A program made the translations under genes and the position numbers. From Methylophaga muralis (GTDB taxonomy: Bacteria > Pseudomonadota > Gammaproteobacteria > Nitrosococcales > Methylophagaceae), in contig NZ_MCRI01000001.1 of assembly GCF_001720165.1 (NCBI RefSeq), forward strand, positions 1 to 64,000: a stretch of DNA of 64,000 nucleotides, read 5' to 3'. Of the stretch, positions 58,268 through 64,000 are shown in pieces (the first letter of the stretch is position 1; each line of letters opens with the position of its first letter). The notes below the pieces were generated by a model. It saw nothing but the letters and a program-made list of their open reading frames with translations, did not search any database and was not told where the DNA came from.

Positions 58268-59303
58268 ACAAGAGAAAGGCTGTTTCACTGGTTGGGATAT
58301 TGGCGGGGCGCATTTAAAGGTAGTTCGTTGTGATACTGATGGCCAACTGTTGCAAGCCATTGAGCTACCTTGTCCACTGTGGTTAGGTAAAGATGCTTTG
58401 CGTAAAGACATCCGGCTGGCCATCGACACCTTGAACAACGAATTGGATCAGCAACTGATCACGATGACTGGGGAACTGGCTGATTGCTTTGCTGACAGAG
58501 CGAGCGGTGTCTCAGAAATTCTGTCCTGTATGTCTGAATACTTTCCTACCGATCGGCTATCCGTTTTCAGTAAGGATGGCTGGATAAGTCAGGAGGAAGC
58601 TCGAACTCATTGGGATAAAGTCGCCTCAATGAACTGGTTGGCCAGTGCACAATTAGTCGCCACCCAGTATTCAACAGCCCTTTTGATCGATTGTGGCAGC
58701 ACTACGACTGACATTATCGCTCTCGAAAACTCTGCCCCTCAATTAACCGCCTATGATGATCAAGGCCGTTTAAGCAGTGGTGAACTGCTCTATACCGGTG
58801 TTATTCGCACACCGTTGATGGCTGTCAGTCAGAAATTACCTTTTCGTGGCCAATGGCAAAACATCACCGCTGAAGTGTTTGCAACCACGGGTGATTGCTG
58901 GCGCATTCTGGAAGAATTAAGCGCATCGCAAATAAATGATAAAAGTGCTGACGGTAACGATTGGCAACTCGAAAACTGTCAACGTAGATTGGCCAGAATG
59001 CTGGGCACCGATGCAGGTTTATTTGCTGCAGCAGACTGGCACAATGTCGCAGTGTGGTTTACTGAGCAACAATTACAGCAGATCCACAATGCCTGTTTAC
59101 AGGTGTTGTCTGTCCAGAGCGGTTTTGACCAACAAGCGCCGATAATCGGCGCCGGTAGCGGACGGTTTATCGCCAAAATAATAGCTAACCGTTTACACCG
59201 TCCCTATGTGGATTTTGATACCCTGCTAGGAGCGCATGAAAATGCTGCAGCATACGCACCGGCCAGTGCTCTTGCGCTTCTAGCCCAAAGGCAGTTCACG
59301 TAA
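58260..59303 (+). CDS. Hydantoinase/oxoprolinase-like protein (MfnF-like)
   Basis: Actin/hexokinase-fold protein of about 347 aa related to the hydantoinase family and to archaeal MfnF. Two nucleotide-binding-type segments are visible, FTGWDIGGAHLKVVRCD and LLIDCGSTTTDIIALE, and a C-terminal PIIGAGSGRFIAK. In archaea MfnF couples the furan methyl diphosphate to (glutamyl)tyramine; I infer an equivalent step. The ATG overlaps the previous stop (ATGCATAG). Confidence 0.8.
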   Translation: MHRQEKGCFTGWDIGGAHLKVVRCDTDGQLLQAIELPCPLWLGKDALRKDIRLAIDTLNNELDQQLITMTGELADCFADRASGVSEILSCMSEYFPTDRLSVFSKDGWISQEEARTHWDKVASMNWLASAQLVATQYSTALLIDCGSTTTDIIALENSAPQLTAYDDQGRLSSGELLYTGVIRTPLMAVSQKLPFRGQWQNITAEVFATTGDCWRILEELSASQINDKSADGNDWQLENCQRRLARMLGTDAGLFAAADWHNVAVWFTEQQLQQIHNACLQVLSVQSGFDQQAPIIGAGSGRFIAKIIANRLHRPYVDFDTLLGAHENAAAYAPASALALLAQRQFT

Positions 59304-59309
59304 AATACC

Positions 59310-60698
59310 ATGATGACTTCTCAACCACCGCCTTTATGTGCTGAGCTACCCTATCAAATAGATAGCGATCTTCTGTTTGCAGCCATTCGCGATTTGCCCT
59401 GGGCAGTTTTTCTAGATAGTGCAATGACTGAAGGTGAAAATGGCCGCTTCGATATTATCGCAGCAGATCCATTTATTACCCTGCAAACCCGCGATCAAAC
59501 CACGACCATTGAATATCGAGATACAGCTGGTCAACAATCCTGTGATGATCCTTTTGGTTTACTGCAATGCATACTGCAGCAATACGCCCAACCTTTGAGC
59601 GACTTGCCTTTTTGTGGCGGTGCCATCGGCTACTTCAGTTATGATCTGGGACGCAGAATTGAAAAGCTGCCTGAGCTTGCCATTGATTCGGAGCAAATCC
59701 CGGAAATGGCTGTTGGTATTTACGATTGGGCGGTTATCAATGATCATCAACAACAACGTTGTTGGTTGGTCAGTTATGGATTGGATCCTGAAACTCATCG
59801 TAACTGGGCAAATTTACTAAGCCGACTGCAACAGCCAAAAAAACCAGACTCAACTATTTTTAATGTTATGGGTGAATTACGCTGTAATCTAAATCAAACG
59901 GCTTATCAGACAGCATTTGAAAAAATTAAAAACTACATCACCGAAGGTGACTGTTATCAGGTCAATCTGGCGAAGCGCTACGAAATAGCTGCCGAAGGCG
60001 ATCCGTGGATTGCCTATCAGCAATTACGTAAACAGAATGCCGCACCTTTTTCAGCTTTCTTAACTACACCAGAAGCTACCGTATTGAGCTCTTCACCTGA
60101 GCGCTTATTACGCGTTAAAGATAAGCAAGTTGAAACCAAACCGATTAAAGGCACACGTCCACGCGATCTCAGCGATCCAGATCGTGACAGATTACTTGGT
60201 AGACAATTACAGGATAGTCTTAAAGATCGTGCAGAAAACCTGATGATCGTGGATTTACTGCGTAATGATCTGGGTAAAGTCTGTGAACCGGGCTCAATAT
60301 CAGTTCCTACACCTTTTGCACTGGAATCTTTTGCCACCGTTCATCATCTGGTCAGTACCATCACTGGCACTTTGGCCACAGATCAACACACCGTTGGTTT
60401 GTTACGCGCCTGTTTTCCGGGGGGCTCGATAACTGGCGCGCCAAAATTACGCGCCATGGAAATTATCGAAGAACTCGAACCACAACGTCGAGGTGTGTAT
60501 TGCGGGAGCATTGCTTACATTGGTTTTGACGGCAATATGGACAGCAATATCACTATCCGTACTTTAGTATTTAGCGATAATCGCCTGCGGTTCTGGGCGG
60601 GTGGTGGCATTGTTGCTGATTCTGAACTTGAGGCTGAGTATCAGGAAGTGGCTGATAAAGCTGCTGCCATGCTCGCACTGGTGGAGTCTTTACGCTAG
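59310..60698 (+). CDS. pabB: Aminodeoxychorismate synthase component I PabB
   Basis: Makes 4-amino-4-deoxychorismate, precursor of p-aminobenzoate, which is used for folate and for the arylamine of H4MPT. The chorismate-binding domain (about 190-455) has EGDCYQVNLAKRY, TKPIKGTRPR (the Lys typical of PabB rather than TrpE), PGGSITGAPKLRAMEI and GGGIVADSELEAEYQE. At 462 aa it lacks any fused glutamine amidotransferase or lyase domain. It lies 6 bases after the MfnF-like gene, so here it probably serves cofactor synthesis. Confidence 0.93.
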   Translation: MMTSQPPPLCAELPYQIDSDLLFAAIRDLPWAVFLDSAMTEGENGRFDIIAADPFITLQTRDQTTTIEYRDTAGQQSCDDPFGLLQCILQQYAQPLSDLPFCGGAIGYFSYDLGRRIEKLPELAIDSEQIPEMAVGIYDWAVINDHQQQRCWLVSYGLDPETHRNWANLLSRLQQPKKPDSTIFNVMGELRCNLNQTAYQTAFEKIKNYITEGDCYQVNLAKRYEIAAEGDPWIAYQQLRKQNAAPFSAFLTTPEATVLSSSPERLLRVKDKQVETKPIKGTRPRDLSDPDRDRLLGRQLQDSLKDRAENLMIVDLLRNDLGKVCEPGSISVPTPFALESFATVHHLVSTITGTLATDQHTVGLLRACFPGGSITGAPKLRAMEIIEELEPQRRGVYCGSIAYIGFDGNMDSNITIRTLVFSDNRLRFWAGGGIVADSELEAEYQEVADKAAAMLALVESLR

Positions 60699-61274
60699 AT
60701 GCTTATTGTGAAACTGGGCGGCAGTCTATATCGCACAGCAGAGCTTAAATCCTGGTTAGCATTGTTAGCTGAATACGCGCAGCATGAGTCAGTAGTGATT
60801 GTTCCTGGTGGCGGGCCTTTTGCCGATATGGTTCGCGAAGCACAGGCATTGCATGACTTTGATGATCAACATGCACACCATATGGCCCTGCTGGCGATGG
60901 CACAATACGGGCTGATTTTGCATGCATTGCAACCGTCTGCCATTACCATCAATACTCCAGCCCAAGCACCCACCAGCGGCCAACTGGCTATCTGGTTGCC
61001 AGACGATCAGTTATTGCAAGCTGAAGAATTAATGCAGAACTGGGACATCACCTCAGATAGCCTTGCGCTTTGGTTTGCCCAGCAACACGCTCAGAGCAAA
61101 TTAGCACTTATCAAGTGCGTGCCCGTCACAACTGGTGAGATGAATGTTTTAAGTGAAAACGGCGTTATCGACCAGGGTTTTAGAGCTCTGTTTCAACAAC
61201 ATCCAGTTGAGACTTATCTTGTTCATTATCAACAGCTGAATAATTTCCCCAAGAGTGGTGTTGTACTCGGATGA
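60699..61274 (+). CDS. Amino-acid-kinase-like protein (MfnE-like)
   Basis: Small kinase of the aspartokinase/uridylate kinase fold, 191 aa. MLIVKLGGSLYRT and VVIVPGGGPFADMVR are the phosphate loops, and a KCVP segment follows near the C-terminus. In archaeal methanofuran synthesis MfnE phosphorylates (aminomethyl)furan-methyl phosphate to the diphosphate; the same role is inferred here. It starts right after the pabB stop and overlaps the next start as ATGA. Confidence 0.82.
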   Translation: MLIVKLGGSLYRTAELKSWLALLAEYAQHESVVIVPGGGPFADMVREAQALHDFDDQHAHHMALLAMAQYGLILHALQPSAITINTPAQAPTSGQLAIWLPDDQLLQAEELMQNWDITSDSLALWFAQQHAQSKLALIKCVPVTTGEMNVLSENGVIDQGFRALFQQHPVETYLVHYQQLNNFPKSGVVLG

Positions 61275-62449
61275 GTGATCAACAAACTGCGTTATCCACT
61301 GTGTTGCAGGATTTAATAAGCCAAGCTTTAAATCGCACTAATATGGCTGCTGAGCAACAGCAGCAATTGCTCAAGCAGGTTGACAGTATTTTGTTCGCTG
61401 CACAGCGCCACAGCCAGTCCAATTGGGCAGGACATATGACGACTGCTGTAGATGAAATTGCGGCATTGGGACAGCTGTTAGCGAGTCTACATCAAGGTAA
61501 TTTACTCTCGCCAGAGCTCTATCCCGAACTCAGCATGATTGAAAGCGATATCTTTGCTTTTTTCTGCCCTTTATTTGGACAAACATCAGGCCATGTCACA
61601 CACGGAGGCAGCTATGGCAATTTGGACGCCTTATGGCAGGCACGGAAAAAATACGGTGATTATTCAAAACGAGTTTATGCCAGCGATCAGTCGCATTACT
61701 CTATCGCCAAGGCTTGCGACATGTTGGGGTTGGATCTTCAACTGATTGCATCCAATTCACTGCAGCAAATTGACATCCTTGCACTAGAGATGGCCTGTAA
61801 ACAACAGCCGCCGATGGCGATTGTGGCGACCTCAGGCACAACCAGCAGTGGGCAACTAGACGATATAATTGCCATCAAACAGATCACTAAGCAACTACCC
61901 TGCTGGCTTCATGTTGATGCCGCCTGGGGTGGATTTTTGAGCTTGATTGACAGCAGTCCTCTAAGCGCACAACAATTCGGGCAAGCAGATTCAGTATGTT
62001 TTGATCCACATAAAAGTTTAGGTCAACCGCGTCCTAGCGGGTTATTGATGTACCAAGACCAGATAAAAAAAACGCCCTTCTCAACCCAATATTTAAGCCA
62101 AGCACCTCGTGACGTGTTACCGGGGTCATATGGTGGCGAGCTGTTGCTGCCTTTGTGGTTAACGATTAAAACGCTAGGGAAAACCGGTTTAGCCAGTCAA
62201 ATTCAAGCGAAACTTCAGGAGGCTTGTCAATTTGCCAGTTTTATCAATCAACAATCTGGGTGGTGGGCACAGGGCTCCCCGACTGGCATCGTCTGTTTTA
62301 CGGCACCACAAAGTCAGTTGTCGGGCTTGGTTGAGAAAGGGATTTTTTCGCAAACGGAACTGGCTGGAAAATCGGTATATCGAGCGGTATTTGCCAGTCA
62401 TACCACACGCTCTGATGCATTAATTAGCGATCTGGCGCCCTTTCTGTAA
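61271..62449 (+). CDS. PLP-dependent group II decarboxylase (MfnA-like)
   Basis: Pyridoxal-phosphate decarboxylase of about 392 aa in the tyrosine/glutamate/aspartate decarboxylase family. THGGSYGNLDAL binds cofactor, HVDAAWGG has the ring-stacking His and Asp, and CFDPHKSLGQP holds the PLP lysine. Archaeal MfnA makes tyramine for methanofuran, and the gene closes an operon of MfnD, MfnF and MfnE-like genes, so tyrosine decarboxylation is the simplest idea. The Methylorubrum furan cofactor is reported to contain tyrosine instead of tyramine, so the role is open. The end overlaps convergent damX by 26 bases. Confidence 0.8.
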   Translation: MSDQQTALSTVLQDLISQALNRTNMAAEQQQQLLKQVDSILFAAQRHSQSNWAGHMTTAVDEIAALGQLLASLHQGNLLSPELYPELSMIESDIFAFFCPLFGQTSGHVTHGGSYGNLDALWQARKKYGDYSKRVYASDQSHYSIAKACDMLGLDLQLIASNSLQQIDILALEMACKQQPPMAIVATSGTTSSGQLDDIIAIKQITKQLPCWLHVDAAWGGFLSLIDSSPLSAQQFGQADSVCFDPHKSLGQPRPSGLLMYQDQIKKTPFSTQYLSQAPRDVLPGSYGGELLLPLWLTIKTLGKTGLASQIQAKLQEACQFASFINQQSGWWAQGSPTGIVCFTAPQSQLSGLVEKGIFSQTELAGKSVYRAVFASHTTRSDALISDLAPFL

Positions 62450-64000
62450 TCTGTTTTTGTACATCATCAAAGCGTCGCAACCAAGGTTTGACTTTATTTA
62501 ACGGTGATGGCCACTGTTTACTGGAACGCATCGCGACATCTCTCGATGGATACACACCATAAATCAATGCATACCAGACTTTATCGTCACGCATACTCTC
62601 AAAAATCGCTACATTACCGGTGAGTGAATGCTTTTTCACAAACCTTTCAATTTCAGTACGATCCCATGAGCCCATTAGCTGAAATGTAAAAGCCTTCCCG
62701 GATTGTTGTAGGATCCAGTCTTTATCTTTTATTGTCGTATCAACCAATGATGGGTCGGGTTTCGATACTGGGGCAGGAGGTGGAATCAACTCGACAGGTT
62801 TAATTTCTTCAGTTTTTGAAGTTGATTGTTGCTCGTCCGTAGCTGTTTCAGCTTCCGTGACTTCTACGACATTGTTCTGTGCAGCATCGTTAGTACTAAT
62901 TGCCGTAATTGATTCCGAAGGAATGATCTCTGTCTCCAGTATTTCTGCGGATAGCTCAGGTTCTGGTATAACAGACTCAAGCTCTGCCTCAAGTTCAGAC
63001 TCTGGAATTTCTACTGCAGGTGCTTCAACTGTTTGCTCAAGTTCATCAAGCAATTCCAGTAATTCCAAACGATCTGCTTCCGCAACACTGGTTAATTCTT
63101 CTGGCTCATTAACCACCACCATGGGTAATTCTTCGGTTAAATCCTCATTAACGAACAAATCATCCTGTATGGTATCTGTATCCGATACAAACCAGTCGTT
63201 TATCTGTTGCTGATAAATCAGAACCACTGCTAGTAAAACACCCACAGGAGCGAGACCAAACCATTTATTCCATTTAAAGCGGATTTTATTAATTTTAGGG
63301 CTGATCTTCGGTAGCTTAAAACTGAGCGGAAGTTGCAGCTGTCGGGATTTGCCTTGACCTAATAAAAATTGATGTGCCGCTTGATTTAACTTCGCCGGAT
63401 TACCAGCTGACTGGCGATGAATACGTGCTAACGCTCTTTCATTAAAAGGACTATCGCCATTGAAACCGGCCCCCTGCAACCTTTGTAACAAATAAGCAGC
63501 TGTTTCGGCGAGCGGAATCGGGGTGAGCATTAACGACTGCAAACGATCATTATCCGTCACGATGGAATCTGCTGCGACATCTGTTAACACAGCCCTCCAC
63601 AGGTATTTATCTGCATGCTGCCAGTCAAGCCATATCTTTAATTGCTGACGTAATGGTTCAGCCAGTTTACTAACATCGTCAATCAACAAAATTGGTCGAA
63701 TTTGTAAAGCTTGCAGCTGTTGTAATCGCTGCTGTAACAGCTGGAGATTATTGCTGCCTAGCGTATTTTCTTGGGGTGCACCGAAGACTTGAAGACATCG
63801 GCTGACCATAAACTGAATGGTTAGCGACGGTTCAGCCTGAATGTAACAAAAACGCAGGTCATCACCACCAAGATTCATTAAGGCTTTTAATGCGGTCGTT
63901 TTTCCCAAGCCTTTGGGACCGTAGAGTAACGGAATTTTATCGCTGGCTCTAAGCAGGTGGAGCACTAAATCAAGACGCTGCTTTATTTCTGGCCCTAGAT
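62424..64000 (-). CDS. damX: DamX-like ATPase/SPOR protein, 5' end beyond window
   Basis: Cell-division-associated membrane protein. The N-terminal ExeA-like AAA domain has LLYGPKGLGKTTALKAL (Walker A) and ILLIDDVSKL (Walker B). One membrane helix (WFGLAPVGVLLAVVLIYQQQ) is followed by a very acidic periplasmic linker of about 150 residues and a C-terminal SPOR domain (FTFQLMGSWDRTEIERF) that binds septal peptidoglycan. The frame stays open to the right edge through KQRLDLVLHLL, so the start is outside. In relatives it follows aroK-aroB. Confidence 0.88.
   Translation of the reverse strand, partial: LGPEIKQRLDLVLHLLRASDKIPLLYGPKGLGKTTALKALMNLGGDDLRFCYIQAEPSLTIQFMVSRCLQVFGAPQENTLGSNNLQLLQQRLQQLQALQIRPILLIDDVSKLAEPLRQQLKIWLDWQHADKYLWRAVLTDVAADSIVTDNDRLQSLMLTPIPLAETAAYLLQRLQGAGFNGDSPFNERALARIHRQSAGNPAKLNQAAHQFLLGQGKSRQLQLPLSFKLPKISPKINKIRFKWNKWFGLAPVGVLLAVVLIYQQQINDWFVSDTDTIQDDLFVNEDLTEELPMVVVNEPEELTSVAEADRLELLELLDELEQTVEAPAVEIPESELEAELESVIPEPELSAEILETEIIPSESITAISTNDAAQNNVVEVTEAETATDEQQSTSKTEEIKPVELIPPPAPVSKPDPSLVDTTIKDKDWILQQSGKAFTFQLMGSWDRTEIERFVKKHSLTGNVAIFESMRDDKVWYALIYGVYPSRDVAMRSSKQWPSPLNKVKPWLRRFDDVQKQITERAPDR

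Overview
The window reads as a chromosomal segment of a gammaproteobacterial methylotroph. The gene order yebC-ruvCAB-ybgC-tolQRAB-pal-cpoB-queE/queC, groESL with a sigma-32-type promoter, glnE-ilvE, damX and a Pil-Chp chemosensory operon are gammaproteobacterial. Formaldehyde-activating enzyme (Fae), methenyl-H4MPT cyclohydrolase (Mch) and a run of archaeal-type cofactor genes mark use of the (dephospho)tetrahydromethanopterin C1 pathway. Methylophaga or a close relative is my best guess; the genus is inference. I see no insertion sequence, prophage, integrase or CRISPR array, and no stretch over 300 bases without a gene except the rRNA leader plus tRNA at the left edge.

Layout. 1-290: leader and promoter of an rRNA operon running off the left edge, and tRNA-Lys(TTT). 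430-13876 (minus strand): queuosine precursor genes, Tol-Pal envelope machine, RuvABC, YebC, IlvE, GlnE. 14033-17752: alternative oxidase, a DUF6164 membrane protein, then groEL, groES and fxsA on the minus strand with two heat-shock promoter candidates. 17870-21110: a putative phosphate module, with a Pho-box-like site, an OprO/OprP-type porin, a secreted ParB-like protein and inorganic pyrophosphatase. 21248-24312: c-di-GMP enzyme, arsenate reductase and a YgiM-like protein. 24358-32112: heme acquisition locus (HutZ, HutX, TonB receptor, HmuTUV and an exporter-type ABC protein) around a Fur-box-like site. 32185-40904: IlvD, ArgA, RppH, HAD phosphatase, GatB, FIST sensor protein and GshA.

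41179-49822: pilG-pilH-pilI-pilJ-chpA-chpC-like chemosensory operon. Both pilJ and chpA are broken by a single missing base, and PilJ lacks the usual periplasmic sensor. 49832-53008: Slt and CCA-adding enzyme. 53087-62449: C1 cofactor island, in order mch, a RimK-like ATP-grasp gene, a CitG-like gene (also frameshifted), fae, a HisA-like gene on the opposite strand, then an overlapping operon of an MfnD-like ATP-grasp ligase, an MfnF-like hydantoinase-fold protein, pabB, an MfnE-like kinase and an MfnA-like PLP decarboxylase. 62424-64000: partial damX.

How they work together. Fae condenses formaldehyde with (dephospho)H4MPT and Mch interconverts methenyl- and formyl-H4MPT. PabB supplies p-aminobenzoate for the pterin cofactor, and the archaeal-type genes most likely build that cofactor and a furan C1 carrier (methylofuran or methanofuran). 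The most interesting parts are this island (decarboxylase, CitG-like and HisA-like members without settled roles, and unexplained symmetry in front of fae), the PhoB-type phosphate module, and three independent -1 frameshifts.
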